From Anaerolineae bacterium (GTDB taxonomy: Bacteria > Chloroflexota > Anaerolineae > Aggregatilineales > Phototrophicaceae), in assembly GCA_022822545.1 (NCBI GenBank), contig JAJEBE010000021.1:1-64000 (forward strand): a DNA stretch of 64,000 nucleotides, given 5' to 3'. The notes beneath the pieces are model-generated. The model was not told the origin of the DNA. It made no database searches and saw only the letters and a list, made by a program, of their open reading frames with translations. Positions within the stretch are counted from its first letter, which is position 1. Each line of letters begins with the position of its first letter. Positions 47,631 through 56,998 of this stretch are shown here, piece after piece. Position numbers and translations under genes: made by a program.

Positions 47631-48089
47631 ATGAAAGAGAAGATTCATCCGGCCTGGCATGAGACGCCGGTGCGCTGCATGACCTGCGGCACGACTTGGA
47701 CGACCGGCTCGACAGTGGAATCGCTGACGGTCGAGATATGCTCGAATTGTCATCCCTTCTACACTGGCGAGCAGCGCATCGTTGATACCGAGGGGCGCGT
47801 CGACAAGTTCATGAAGCGCCTGCAACAGCGCGATGAAATACGCTCGGCGCTGGATAGAAGCGTGGAAGAGCGCACGCCGCTTGATTTGCCAATCACCGAA
47901 CTGGACATCGGCGCTCGCTACACGAATATCCTGGAAGACAACGGGATCAAGGTCGTCGCTGATGTGCTGGACCGGCTCGGCGATGAGGACGATGAGAACA
48001 GCATCCTGACGATTCAGGGTATTGGTCGCAAGGTCGTCAGCGATATGAAGAAGTCCTTGCGCGGCCGGGGTTATCAGCTAAGCAACTAA
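47631..48089 (+). CDS. rpmE: 50S ribosomal protein L31 fused to an RNA polymerase alpha-CTD-like domain
   Basis: 152 residues from the ATG at 47631, which has GGAGG at 5-bp spacing. Residues 1-68 are a complete zinc-type L31: [20 protein letters not shown], Cys16/Cys19 and Cys37/Cys40 (CSNC), then [21 protein letters not shown]31 normally ends near here. Residues about 84-150 resemble the RpoA C-terminal domain: [52 protein letters not shown] and GRGYQL, a two helix-hairpin-helix pattern. The fusion is read in one uninterrupted frame. The role of the extra domain is unknown. Confidence 0.9.
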   Translation: MKEKIHPAWHETPVRCMTCGTTWTTGSTVESLTVEICSNCHPFYTGEQRIVDTEGRVDKFMKRLQQRDEIRSALDRSVEERTPLDLPITELDIGARYTNILEDNGIKVVADVLDRLGDEDDENSILTIQGIGRKVVSDMKKSLRGRGYQLSN

Positions 48090-48217
48090 GATCTGCTGGA
48101 TATAATCGCGGGGCGGTCAAGCAAAATTTTGATCGTCCTGTTTTGCGTTAACGTGAAAATCAAAGCAGATTGACAACAAGCCAAAATTGCTGGTCAGGCG
48201 AGAAAGCGCGCAGGTCG

Positions 48218-48808
48218 ATGAAGCATGAATCGGGTCGGATCAAAGTGATATGCGGCAGCATGTTCTGCGGCAAGACCGAGGAGTTGATCCGCCGGGTGCG
48301 CCGCGCCATCATCGCCCGGCAGAAGGTCAAGGTTTTCAAGCCCAAGATCGATAATCGCTACGGTATCCAGAGCATCACGAGCCATTCCGGCCAATCGGTT
48401 GATGCAGTGCCGGTGGAAGCGGCGGAGGATATCCTGGAACTGGCAAACGGCGAGACCACGGTCGTCGCCATTGATGAAGCGCAATTCTTCGACGAAGGCA
48501 TCGTCGATGTCGTGCAGCGCCTGGTTGAGGAGCTAAACCTGCGCGTGATTGTGGCGGGCCTGGATACCGATTTTCGCGGCGAGCCTTTCGGCGCCATGCC
48601 TCAATTGCTGAGCATCGCCGAAGAGATGGTCAAACTTCATGCGATCTGCGTCGTTTGCGGGGAATCCGCCAGCCGGACGCAACGACTGGTCGATGGCGCG
48701 CCAGCGGCTTATGACGATCCGATCATCATGGTCGGGGCGCAGGAATCCTACGAGGCGCGCTGCCGGCGACATCACGAGGTGCTGCCGGCCAAGCTCCAAT
48801 CGGCATAG
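48218..48808 (+). CDS. tdk: Thymidine kinase (type II)
   Basis: 196 residues from the ATG at 48218. P-loop [15 protein letters not shown], Walker B-like [13 protein letters not shown], lasso region SASRTQR and the zinc ligands CVVC. The second ligand pair, usually CxxC/H, reads CRRHH. Known role: ATP-dependent phosphorylation of thymidine in salvage. tdk next to rpmE is a common bacterial order. A TATAAT at 48101-48106 may allow separate transcription. Confidence 0.94.
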   Translation: MKHESGRIKVICGSMFCGKTEELIRRVRRAIIARQKVKVFKPKIDNRYGIQSITSHSGQSVDAVPVEAAEDILELANGETTVVAIDEAQFFDEGIVDVVQRLVEELNLRVIVAGLDTDFRGEPFGAMPQLLSIAEEMVKLHAICVVCGESASRTQRLVDGAPAAYDDPIIMVGAQESYEARCRRHHEVLPAKLQSA

Positions 48809-48814
48809 TGCCGT

Positions 48815-49672
48815 CTATGCCAGCAAGCCGGGGATCTCTTCCGGATTGGCGGCGACCCGCGCGCCCGCCGCTTCCAGAGCCTGGATTTTCTCTTCTGCCG
48901 AGCCTTCGCCGCCATCGACAATAGCGCCGGCGTGCCCCATGCGTTTGCCGGGTGGCGCACTGCGGCCGGCGATGAAGGCGGCGACCGGTTTGGTCATCGC
49001 GTTCTTGATGAAATCGGCGGCCACGATTTCCGCGCTTCCGCCGATCTCGCCGAGAAGCGCGACCTTCTCGGTTTCCGGATCGTTCTCGAACATTTCCAGA
49101 ACTTCGACGAAGGTGGTGCCGATGACGGGGTCGCCCCCGATACCGACAATGGTGGAGATGCCGATGCCGGCGTTTTTCATGGCGAAGCCGACTTCGTAGG
49201 TCAGCGTGCCGCTCTTGGAGACGACGCCGACGTTGCCGGCGGTCGCGACCATAGCGGGGATGATGCCGACTTTGGCCTGGCCGGGTGTCATGATGCCGGG
49301 GCAATTGGGGCCGAGCAGGCGTGTGCCGCGCGCCTGGCAGAAGGCAACCACCCTCATCATATCGGCGACCGGGATGTGCTCGGTGAGGCAAATTACCAGA
49401 CGGATGCCGGCGTGAGCTGCTTCCATGATGGCATCGGCGGCGAAGCGAGCCGGCACGGTGACCAGGCTGACATCGGCGTTGGTCGTTTGCACAGCGGTGC
49501 GGACGGTATCAAAGACCGGCTTGCCCTCGAACCATTCGCCGCCCTTCCCGGGCGTGACGCCGCCGACGACATCGGTGCCATACTCCATCATCAGTTTGGC
49601 ATGGAAGCCGCCTTGACGGCCGGTGATGCCCTGCACCAGCACCTTCGCGCTCTTGTCAATGAGAATCGACAT
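48815..49672 (-). CDS. sucD: Succinyl-CoA ligase, alpha subunit
   Basis: 285 residues. CoA-binding [65 protein letters not shown], and the phosphohistidine loop in [17 protein letters not shown]. Known role: with SucC, reversible formation of succinate plus ATP/GTP from succinyl-CoA in the TCA cycle. It starts 1 bp after the sucC stop and converges with tdk. Confidence 0.97.
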   Translation of the reverse strand: MSILIDKSAKVLVQGITGRQGGFHAKLMMEYGTDVVGGVTPGKGGEWFEGKPVFDTVRTAVQTTNADVSLVTVPARFAADAIMEAAHAGIRLVICLTEHIPVADMMRVVAFCQARGTRLLGPNCPGIMTPGQAKVGIIPAMVATAGNVGVVSKSGTLTYEVGFAMKNAGIGISTIVGIGGDPVIGTTFVEVLEMFENDPETEKVALLGEIGGSAEIVAADFIKNAMTKPVAAFIAGRSAPPGKRMGHAGAIVDGGEGSAEEKIQALEAAGARVAANPEEIPGLLA

Positions 49673-49673
49673 C

Positions 49674-50840
49674 TTATGCCCCCTCCTTTACCGCGGCGAC
49701 TGCGCGCTTGGCAGCTTCGGTCAGAGTTTCCGCCGAGATGATATTCGGGATTTGCGCTTCGCTGATGATTCTGTTTCCTTCGGCGGCGTTGGTGCCTTGC
49801 AGGCGGATGACCATGGGCGCATCCGGCTTGACCTCGTTGTAGGCGGTCAAGATGCCATTGGCGACTTCATCGCAGCGGGTGATGCCGCCGAAGATATTAA
49901 AGAGGACGCACTTCACGTTGTCATCCGAAAGAATGATGCGCAGGGCAGCCGCCACTTGCTCGGGCGTAGCGCCGCCGCCAATGTCGAGAAAGTTGGCCGG
50001 CCCGATGCCATCGGCGTCGCCGTAGAGCTTGGTCATATCCATGGTGGTCATCGCCAGGCCGGCGCCGTTCACCATGCAGCCGATCTGGCCATCAAGCTTG
50101 ATGTAGGTGATGCCGGCTTCACGCGCCTGCCGTTCCGATGCCGGCTCGTCGCTGGTATCGCGCTCGGCGGTCAGCGCCGGCTGTCGAAAGAGCGCATTGT
50201 CATCTATGATGACTTTGCCATCGACCGCGAGCAATTCGCCTTCGCCGGTGATGACCAGCGGATTGATCTCGGCCAGTTCCGCATCGCTTTTGACATAACA
50301 TTGGTAGAGGCCGCGCAAGATCTTGCCGAAGCTGCGCCATTGCGCCCGCGGCATGCCCATAGCGCTGGCGATGAAGGTCATCTGATAATCTTGCAGACCC
50401 ATAATCGGATCAATATGTTCGCGGATGATGGCTTCGGGCCGTTCACGATTGAGCTCTTCAATATCCATGCCGCCTTCCATTGAGGCCATGATCAGAGGCA
50501 TTCGCGCGCCCCGGTCATTGGTGATCGCCAGGTAGATTTCCTGCTTGATATCCGCGCCGGGATCCACCAGCACCTTCTCTACCCGCAAGCCCTTGATGTC
50601 CATGCCCAGTATGTTTTCGGCGTGTCGGCGGGCTTCGGCGGCGTCTTTGGCCACTTTAACGCCACCGGCTTTCCCGCGTCCGCCAACATGCACCTGCGCC
50701 TTTACCACAACTACGCCGCCCAGTTCCGCCGCGACTTCCTGGGCTTCGTCAGCGGCGCTTGCCACGCGGCCCTGCGGGATCGGGATGCCGTACTCTCTGA
50801 AGAGAAACTTGGATTGATATTCGTGCAGCTTCAAGGGCAT
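49674..50840 (-). CDS. sucC: Succinyl-CoA ligase, beta subunit
   Basis: 388 residues from the ATG at 50840, which has TGGAGG just upstream. ATP-grasp motifs are [74 protein letters not shown] and [16 protein letters not shown]. It provides the nucleotide-binding subunit of the TCA-cycle ligase. A terminator-like hairpin lies about 70 bp upstream on the same strand and may attenuate transcription. Confidence 0.97.
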   Translation of the reverse strand: MPLKLHEYQSKFLFREYGIPIPQGRVASAADEAQEVAAELGGVVVVKAQVHVGGRGKAGGVKVAKDAAEARRHAENILGMDIKGLRVEKVLVDPGADIKQEIYLAITNDRGARMPLIMASMEGGMDIEELNRERPEAIIREHIDPIMGLQDYQMTFIASAMGMPRAQWRSFGKILRGLYQCYVKSDAELAEINPLVITGEGELLAVDGKVIIDDNALFRQPALTAERDTSDEPASERQAREAGITYIKLDGQIGCMVNGAGLAMTTMDMTKLYGDADGIGPANFLDIGGGATPEQVAAALRIILSDDNVKCVLFNIFGGITRCDEVANGILTAYNEVKPDAPMVIRLQGTNAAEGNRIISEAQIPNIISAETLTEAAKRAVAAVKEGA

Positions 50841-51180
50841 TGACCTCCAGGAGCGATATTTGTCGCCTGCGGCTACGGCGGGCATCGCCTCAGGCATTAC
50901 GCGCTTACATTAAAAAGCTGATGCGCGGTCGATCAGCTCTACAAGTTCAAATCTTGCCTGACCAGGCGACGCGCCCAAGCACGGGCATTGCGTCTGAATT
51001 CTTAAGGCGAGAACAGCTTGCCAGACCGTGCTAGGTTACGCGATGCTTGCGACAATCTCAAGTGACAATCGATGATTCGCAATCGATGACATATAGCTTT
51101 GTGCGCTTTATCGAATCTGAGTAGACTAGGTAATAATGTCTCAGGATTTAGCCACGCGACCGACAGGCGGAGGTACGACG
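50841..51180. other. Divergent 340-bp intergenic region of sucC and the LysM protein gene
   Basis: No gene seen. It contains the minus-strand terminator-like hairpin (50910-50938), a CAAG-TTCAAAT-CTTG inverted repeat resembling a tRNA T-arm (50942-50956), and a 14-bp-period direct repeat of CAATCGATGA (51066-51089). Confidence 0.6.
50910..50938 (-). terminator. Terminator/attenuator-like hairpin upstream of sucCD
   Basis: On the minus strand AGCTGAT and ATCAGCT form a perfect 7-bp stem around a 9-base loop, followed by TTTT then AATG. No minus-strand gene lies immediately upstream, so the site fits transcription attenuation in the sucC leader. Confidence 0.55.
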
Positions 51181-53043
51181 ATGAAAATGAGATTGGCAGC
51201 GTTTTTCATCGCGATGATATTTGTTTCACTATTTGTCGCCTTTGGCCAAGACGAAACGACAAACAACCTGCTGTCAAACGGCGACTTCGAGGGCGAGTTC
51301 GTTGAACTGGAAGGCGCCGATCCGCGTAATGTCGCCGAAGGCTGGTCCCCTTGGCATATAGCGGCGACCGACAGCAGCCCTTCCTTCGCCAATCATGACC
51401 CCAATTATGACCAGGAGACGGACCGAATTCGCCTCGATGAAGAAGGCAGCGCGCAAAAATATTTCACTTTGTTCGCGACTCATCAGGGCGGCATATATCA
51501 GGAAGTGGATTCAGCCACCAGCGGGACGACCTACCGTTTCAGCATTTACGCGCATGTTTGGTCATCGAGCTTTGAAGACGCGGACGTCAGCGAAGATCCC
51601 GGCGCGGTAGTGGTTCGCGTTGGTATTGACCCCAACGGCGGGACAGACGGCGCCAGCGAAGATATCATCTGGTCGACAGCAGCTACGTTCTTTTATGATG
51701 CCTACCGTCAGTACGCCGTCATCGCCACCGCCGAGAGTTCGACGATCACGGTGTTTGTAGAATCCACCGTCGGCGAGCCCCGCGCCAACAATTATATCTA
51801 TCTTGATGACGCGGTCTTGGAAGTGGCCAGCGAGACGGCAAGCGACGCCACGCCCACATCCGAGACAAATACAGAACTGACAGGCGACAGCGAGGCGGGG
51901 ACGCCTTCCCCCACAACAACAGGAACAGCGACTGCAACACCAACTGGAACCGCCGAGAGGGCGAGGAGAGAAGAGAGCAGTCCGGCGGAAGGCGGCGGCG
52001 AAGAGGATCCATCTCCGACGCCGACAGCGACCGTGATGCCAACGGATACGCCGACGATGACGCCAAGTTCAACAGCGACAGCGACGCTTCAACCAACCGC
52101 CACCCTTGAGGCGACAGCGGTTGATGATGGCGAAACCGAAGACGAAACGCCAATAAGCGATGAGTTTCCCGATACAGTCGTGCATGTCGTGGTCGAAGGC
52201 GATACGGTAAGCGCCTTGGCGATCGAATACGATAGCGCCATCGACGCGATCAACCGCGCCAACGGCTTGAACGCGGCTAATCTGATCTATATCGGGCAGC
52301 GGCTGATCATCCCCATCAATCTGCCTGAGCCGCAAGAAACCCCGGTCGCTGACGAGCCTACAGATACACCCACGGCGACGCTGACAAATACGCCCACGTT
52401 CACACCAACCCCAACGCCGACGGCGACGCCCGTCACACATCAGGTATTGCCGGGCGATACGCTTGAAACCATCGCCGGGCGCTACGGCACGACGGTGGAC
52501 CTGCTGGCGCAACAAAACAACATCGTAAACGTGCACCAGATTGACGTCGGCCAGATTCTTGTGATTCCGACCGCCGTGCCGCCGACGGCGACGCCTACGC
52601 CATTGCCGACAGCGACGCCGATTTCCACCGCGACGCCGATAGTTGATCCGGTGAGCGCTTCGACTGTCACTTATGTGGTGGAGGTTGGCGATACGCTGGG
52701 CGAAATCGCGGCGCAGTTTAACACCACTGTAGCCGCCATCGCTCAACTGAATGGCATCACAAACCCGAGCCGGATTTTCCCGGGACAGGAATTGCGTATT
52801 CCGAGCGCCGACGGCACAGCGAGCGAAGCGGAAGAGCCGGGTCCAACCGCGACGCCGACCTCGGTCCCGACGCCCACGCCCTTGCCCACATCCGTGCCGG
52901 TGACATACACCGTTCGGTTCGGCGATACGCTCTTCGGCATCGCGGCTGTCTACAATGTCAGCGTGGTCGAATTGGCGCAGGTCAATGGCATCACAAATTA
53001 CGATCAGCTGAGTATAGGACAGGTGCTGACCATCCCCGGATGA
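51181..53043 (+). CDS. Secreted protein with N-terminal beta-sandwich and four LysM repeats
   Basis: 620 residues from the ATG at 51181, with GCGGAGG upstream and a signal peptide MKMRLAAFFIAMIFVSLFVAFG. Residues about 25-205 look like a carbohydrate-binding-type beta-sandwich (LLSNGDFEGEF, GGIYQEVDSATSGTTYRFSI, NYIYLDDAVLEV). Thr/Pro-rich linkers separate four LysM modules, each starting V-x-x-GDT (VVEGDTVSALAIEY, VLPGDTLETIAGRY, VEVGDTLGEIAAQF, VRFGDTLFGIAAVY). LysM binds peptidoglycan or chitin-type GlcNAc polymers. No catalytic domain was found. It overlaps the DUF192 gene by 4 bp. Confidence 0.9.
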   Translation: MKMRLAAFFIAMIFVSLFVAFGQDETTNNLLSNGDFEGEFVELEGADPRNVAEGWSPWHIAATDSSPSFANHDPNYDQETDRIRLDEEGSAQKYFTLFATHQGGIYQEVDSATSGTTYRFSIYAHVWSSSFEDADVSEDPGAVVVRVGIDPNGGTDGASEDIIWSTAATFFYDAYRQYAVIATAESSTITVFVESTVGEPRANNYIYLDDAVLEVASETASDATPTSETNTELTGDSEAGTPSPTTTGTATATPTGTAERARREESSPAEGGGEEDPSPTPTATVMPTDTPTMTPSSTATATLQPTATLEATAVDDGETEDETPISDEFPDTVVHVVVEGDTVSALAIEYDSAIDAINRANGLNAANLIYIGQRLIIPINLPEPQETPVADEPTDTPTATLTNTPTFTPTPTPTATPVTHQVLPGDTLETIAGRYGTTVDLLAQQNNIVNVHQIDVGQILVIPTAVPPTATPTPLPTATPISTATPIVDPVSASTVTYVVEVGDTLGEIAAQFNTTVAAIAQLNGITNPSRIFPGQELRIPSADGTASEAEEPGPTATPTSVPTPTPLPTSVPVTYTVRFGDTLFGIAAVYNVSVVELAQVNGITNYDQLSIGQVLTIPG

Positions 53044-53417
53044 GTCCGCAACGCGTCATACTGAATTTGCGGACAGGTCAGGTCATATTGGCTCGCGCGA
53101 GTGTTCGCGCGGGTTTTTTCTCCCGCTTGATTGGCTTGCAGTTTCGATCGCGCCTGGGCGCGCAGGAAGGGATGATATTCCTATGCGCGCGTCCCGGGAG
53201 GCTCACTGCCGCGGTTCATACCCTAGGCTTCCGTTTCGCAATCGGCGTGGTATGGCTGGATGCCGAACTCAAGGTGGTCGACAAGAAACTGGCGCTGCCA
53301 GGGAGATTCGCCCATGTGCCGAAGGCGGCGGCAATGTATTATCTGGAAGCCAATCCCGCGATCCTGGACTTGACGCGGATAGGCGACCAATTGCGCATTG
53401 ACGAGGTTAACCCTTGA
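53040..53417 (+). CDS. DUF192 family protein
   Basis: 125 residues. The DUF192 pattern is seen as ARASVRAGFFSRLIGLQFRS, GMIFLCARPG, VHTLGFRFAIGVVWLDAELKVV and AAMYYLEANPA. Function unknown in the family, and no signal peptide is seen here although many relatives are exported. It is locked between two LysM protein genes by 4-bp overlaps on both sides (ATGA and TTGA), so the three are surely co-translated. Confidence 0.88.
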   Translation: MSPQRVILNLRTGQVILARASVRAGFFSRLIGLQFRSRLGAQEGMIFLCARPGRLTAAVHTLGFRFAIGVVWLDAELKVVDKKLALPGRFAHVPKAAAMYYLEANPAILDLTRIGDQLRIDEVNP

Positions 53418-54931
53418 AGCACCAACTTCGACGCTTCCTTGTGATTCTGCTCCTAAGCGGATTGGCGCTGCATGGCCTTACATCGGCGCAGGAGCAAAGT
53501 GATTCCCTCTTCGCGGTTCACGTGGTGCAAAGGGGCGAAAATCTTTTTCGCATCGCCTTGCAATACAACTTGTTTGCCGAGCAAGTGGCCGCGGCTAACG
53601 GCATCACCGATAGCAACAGCATTGTCGTTGGGCAGCGGCTGATCATCCCGCTTGTGACGGCGGGTTTGGATCAGCGGCTCAGCCATGTCGTGGCAGCGGG
53701 CGAAACGCTCGCCAGCATCGCCGCCGCCTACAGCAAGAGCGAGGCTGAGTTGATCTCGCTTAACAACCTGGCATCCGCCGACGCCATCTACATCGGCCAG
53801 GAGTTAATAATCGTCGCTGGCGCCGCCGAGCCTGAAGTCACCCCTATCGAGTTCCAGCCTACCGCCACGTCTGAAAGCAGTGGGCCGCTTCCCGTCACCC
53901 CGCCCTCGCCTGGAGGGGGCGCGGGCCATTCATTTTCTCGCGGCGGCACGATGGTGGATACCTTCGTGCACACTGTTCGGAGCGGCGATACCCTCTTTGA
54001 GATCGGCTTGCGCTACGGCCTGACCGTCGAAACCCTGGTCAGCGCAAACAATCTGCTGGATCCTGGCTTGCTTAATGTGGGCCAGAAGCTGATCATCCCG
54101 GGCATTCAGTTGCCGCGTTTGGCGCATGATCTGCCGGCGGTGGTCGCTACTTTCACCATCGACCCGCTTGTGCTGGAGACGGGCCGGAGCACGCGTATCG
54201 AACTCCTGACGAAGGAGCCGGTTAGCCTAAGCGGTCAATTCCTGGGCCAGGAGTTGCGCGTCATTACTCGGGACGAAGGCAAGCGACACAATATCCTCCT
54301 CGGCATACCCATGTTTACGGACAAAGCGGTCTATCCGCTGACGCTTGAACTTCGGGCCAGCGGCGATTCAAGCGAAACGATCGCGGCCAACTTGCAGGTT
54401 ATTGGCGGCGGTTACGGCTATCAGACGATCACGATCAACGACAGCGAGCTATTGGCGCCGGCGGTGGAAGAAAACGAGATTGCCCTGCTTATCGAACACG
54501 CCAGCAATTTCACAGCGGAGCGCAACTGGAACAATTCGCTCAGCTTGCCGGCGGCCGCGGCGATGAATGCCGTGTTTGGAACGCTGCGCTCGTACAACGG
54601 CAGCGACTATGATCGCTACCATCGCGGCGTTGATTTTGCCGGGGCGCCCGGCACGTCTGTACTAGCCGCGGCTGCGGGTCGAGTCACTTTGGTTGACCGT
54701 TTGCATATCCGAGGCAATACCACGGTGATCGATCATGGTTGGGGTGTTTTTACGCTCTACGCCCATCAGCAGGACACGCTGGTGCAGCCTGGCGACCTCG
54801 TGACATCCGGTCAAGTGATCGGCACGATTGGCTCAACCGGCCGCAGCACAGGCCCGCATCTCCACTGGGAGCTATGGCTCAACGGCGTAAACGTTGACCC
54901 GATGCAATGGGTGCAAGAAATATTTCCCTGA
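53414..54931 (+). CDS. Secreted LysM and M23 (LytM-type) metallopeptidase
   Basis: 505 residues, TTG start overlapping the previous stop. Signal peptide FLVILLLSGLALHGLTSAQ. Three LysM modules (VQRGENLFRIALQY, VAAGETLASIAAAY, VRSGDTLFEIGLRY) come before a beta-rich region at about 245-380. The C-terminal M23 domain has the zinc motif HRGVDFAGAPGTSV, DHGWGVFTLYAH and the second motif GPHLHWELWLNG, so it appears catalytically competent. Known role: endopeptidase cleavage in peptidoglycan remodelling or cell separation. Confidence 0.92.
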   Translation: MKHQLRRFLVILLLSGLALHGLTSAQEQSDSLFAVHVVQRGENLFRIALQYNLFAEQVAAANGITDSNSIVVGQRLIIPLVTAGLDQRLSHVVAAGETLASIAAAYSKSEAELISLNNLASADAIYIGQELIIVAGAAEPEVTPIEFQPTATSESSGPLPVTPPSPGGGAGHSFSRGGTMVDTFVHTVRSGDTLFEIGLRYGLTVETLVSANNLLDPGLLNVGQKLIIPGIQLPRLAHDLPAVVATFTIDPLVLETGRSTRIELLTKEPVSLSGQFLGQELRVITRDEGKRHNILLGIPMFTDKAVYPLTLELRASGDSSETIAANLQVIGGGYGYQTITINDSELLAPAVEENEIALLIEHASNFTAERNWNNSLSLPAAAAMNAVFGTLRSYNGSDYDRYHRGVDFAGAPGTSVLAAAAGRVTLVDRLHIRGNTTVIDHGWGVFTLYAHQQDTLVQPGDLVTSGQVIGTIGSTGRSTGPHLHWELWLNGVNVDPMQWVQEIFP

Positions 54932-54952
54932 GCCGCGGCTGGCCTCGCGCCC

Positions 54953-56101
54953 TTATGCGCTAAAGGCGCCGTCAAGCGCCTCGAAGTCGGTGAAGAGGAA
55001 GTGGTCGTGGTAATAATGAATCCAGAGAAATGACAGAATCGCCGTGTAATAGGCGATATCGAAGTGGGTGTTGCCATCGATGCCGGGCTTGACGATGCCC
55101 GCCAAAGCGTAAACCAGCACAAATATCACAGCCGAGCCAAGCAGAAGCGCGGCGCTAAAGCCATAAAGAGCGCGAGCGTCCGGCGTGCGGCGGCTGAAAC
55201 GAGCGACCAGCGGGGCGTTCTCATCCAGGTCGCCGACCATCTGCCGAATCTTGATGATGTAAAAGGTTATCGCCAGATATTGGAATGAGTGCCAGGTATT
55301 CAGGCCTTGAAAAGCGGTATCGAGATTTGGCAGCAGCGGCGTCAAGAAAGCGACGATAACCGTCAGAGAAACAAAGGCGAACTTCGGCATATTCAGGATG
55401 CCGTGATGATACTCGTACAATGTCTTGCCGACATAGGAAACCAGCGCGGCGCCGAAGATGATCGTCACAAGATAAAAGAACCAGGGATTTTCCGGCTGTT
55501 GAAACAGATCCGGGATCGCCTCGCCCAGATCGTTCTGCCCGATTTCAAAAGCCCCCTGGCTGATCTTCCACACGGCGACCGGGAACAGGCTGGTTAAGAC
55601 AATGGCGTAGTCGATCAATCGCGCCAGCGGGCTCAAGGCGCTCTTCCGCACGAATTTGGCTTCTTTGTGGTTGTAGAGTTCGACGATGTACGTGACCTGG
55701 TGCAGAACATGCAAGGAGGCCCAGAAGAAAAAGAAGGTCAGCATCAGGCTGAGGTTCAGGAAGGCCAGCGATATGACGATGACCGGGATGATGATTGAGG
55801 AGCGGATCAGAGTGGGATAACGTTCCTTGAAGCGTTCATCGAGGCCCGTGCGCAAAAAAGTGGACATCATATGGGGACCGCCAATAGCAACGGCGACGAA
55901 GAAGTTCACCAGATTGCGGCTGGCGTCATCGTCGATGCCGACGCGAACGCCAAGCAGATACATGACGTAGGGCATCGGCACGACAACTACGCTCAGGGTA
56001 ATGAAGAAGAGATCCCAGCGCCGGTTGCGCAGCCAGAGGCTTCCCTTGTCGATGTCGGTATGGGTCTCAGCGCGAGAAAGGGAAATTACCGAGCTTGCCA
56101 T
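54953..56101 (-). CDS. His-rich polytopic membrane protein of unknown function
   Basis: 382 residues with about eight to nine helices. His residues recur at helix ends: GPHMMSTFLRTG, WASLHVLHQVTY, ELYNHKEAKF, YEYHHGILN, NTWHSFQYLAITF and IHYYHDHFLF. The pattern suggests a membrane-embedded metal site, as in Brp/Blh-type carotenoid cleavage enzymes or di-iron membrane oxidases, but no family was recognised with confidence. It is the last gene of a minus-strand group and has no close upstream partner. Confidence 0.7.
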   Translation of the reverse strand: MASSVISLSRAETHTDIDKGSLWLRNRRWDLFFITLSVVVVPMPYVMYLLGVRVGIDDDASRNLVNFFVAVAIGGPHMMSTFLRTGLDERFKERYPTLIRSSIIIPVIVISLAFLNLSLMLTFFFFWASLHVLHQVTYIVELYNHKEAKFVRKSALSPLARLIDYAIVLTSLFPVAVWKISQGAFEIGQNDLGEAIPDLFQQPENPWFFYLVTIIFGAALVSYVGKTLYEYHHGILNMPKFAFVSLTVIVAFLTPLLPNLDTAFQGLNTWHSFQYLAITFYIIKIRQMVGDLDENAPLVARFSRRTPDARALYGFSAALLLGSAVIFVLVYALAGIVKPGIDGNTHFDIAYYTAILSFLWIHYYHDHFLFTDFEALDGAFSA

Positions 56102-56194
56102 GAGGACTCCTGTGAATCATGCGCTTGTTATTCTAGCAGAAAATACTTAGCCTGGCAAAGTAATTTCGGATCTGCTGGTGGATTTTCTCGGGTA

Positions 56195-56506
56195 TTAAGG
56201 CAAGAAACCAAACCACTGGCAGAAGCGCGTCGGCTGCGCGGCGCAGCTTTCCGGGGCGTTCAAGTAGAGGAAGACCGCGCCGGCAAAAGCGGCGATGCCG
56301 GCGATCACGGCGATACAGCCGCACCAGGCGACCGGACCGCCTTGCAGCAAGTCGATGAGGAGCTCGATCAAGCCGAAGAAGATATCAAAGATGCCGCTGA
56401 TCGCTTGCAGGACGAAGGCGATGACGAAGACGACCAGGCAGAGCAAGCCGCAGCCGACCGCAATATAGGGCAAATGCGCTGGGTCTATGTTTTGCAGCAA
56501 GTCCAT
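56195..56506 (-). CDS. Small hydrophobic membrane protein
   Basis: 103 residues from the ATG at 56506. Two to three hydrophobic segments (YIAVGCGLLCLVVFVIAFVL, GIFDIFFGLIELLIDLL, CIAVIAGIAAFAGAVFLYL) and a Cys-containing tail (APESCAAQPTRFCQWFGFLP). No family recognised. It follows the next two minus-strand genes closely and may be part of the same transcript. Confidence 0.6.
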   Translation of the reverse strand: MDLLQNIDPAHLPYIAVGCGLLCLVVFVIAFVLQAISGIFDIFFGLIELLIDLLQGGPVAWCGCIAVIAGIAAFAGAVFLYLNAPESCAAQPTRFCQWFGFLP

Positions 56507-56545
56507 TCTCGCGCTCCGGCAGGCACCCAAGCCACCACAATTATT

Positions 56546-56998
56546 CTACTCGCAAGGCGATAAACGCGTCTCTTCCAAAGTCCAGGCCGCGGCGGCATCG
56601 GCGCGACTGTAACAGTCGCAGTAGACAGCATCTTGATTGCCCTCGTTGGAAGCCCAGAGCAGATACGTAACCGCAGTCTCGACGCAAACGGACGTATCGT
56701 CAACCGCGCCCGTTTTCGTGGAACGCAGGATCTGCAGGCCGCGATTGTTTACATCGTTGATCAGCGATATCAGAAGCCGAGGCTGTGAATGCGGCTGGGG
56801 CATATCGGCATGGCTCAGGCGGATTTCGCCATTGGTCGCCAGATAGAAGAGCGCGCAGGGCGTCAGCAAGAGCAGAAACCAGAGCGCGAGCGCCAGCCCG
56901 CAGCCCAGGCGACGCAGCGGACTCCGCCGCTTCACTTCTGCTGGCCCCGACTGCATCTCGGCAGCGCCGCTGGCGAATCTTTCGCTCGTCTCAGACAT
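56546..56998 (-). CDS. Hypothetical single-pass membrane protein
   Basis: 150 residues from the ATG at 56998. A basic segment KRRSPLRRLGC precedes a single helix (GLALALWFLLLLTPCALFYLA). The C-terminal domain of about 90 residues is probably external, with several Cys (TSVCVETAVTYLLW, DAVYCDCYSRADAA) that could form disulfides. No family recognised. It overlaps the NUDIX gene by 8 bp, which supports this start and co-translation. Confidence 0.65.
   Translation of the reverse strand: MSETSERFASGAAEMQSGPAEVKRRSPLRRLGCGLALALWFLLLLTPCALFYLATNGEIRLSHADMPQPHSQPRLLISLINDVNNRGLQILRSTKTGAVDDTSVCVETAVTYLLWASNEGNQDAVYCDCYSRADAAAAWTLEETRLSPCE

Noticed and set aside
50891..50964. tRNA-like segment: CAGGCAT/TTGCCTG outer arms, TTCAAAT loop and a trailing CCA
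   Set aside because: The T-arm and acceptor arms cannot both be drawn: only 9 bases separate the loop from CCA, and no D-arm or 7-base anticodon loop fits. It may be a coincidence of the nearby palindromes.
51841..52130. Repetitive ACG/CCA stretches that could look like a short tandem repeat array or CRISPR-like array
   Set aside because: The periodicity follows Thr/Pro codons in frame, with no constant repeat and spacer structure.
52069..52746. 225-codon minus-strand frame and similar frames in the Thr/Pro linkers
   Set aside because: Low-complexity antisense of the LysM protein repeats (Arg-rich), explained by the repetitive ACG/CCG codons of the linkers.
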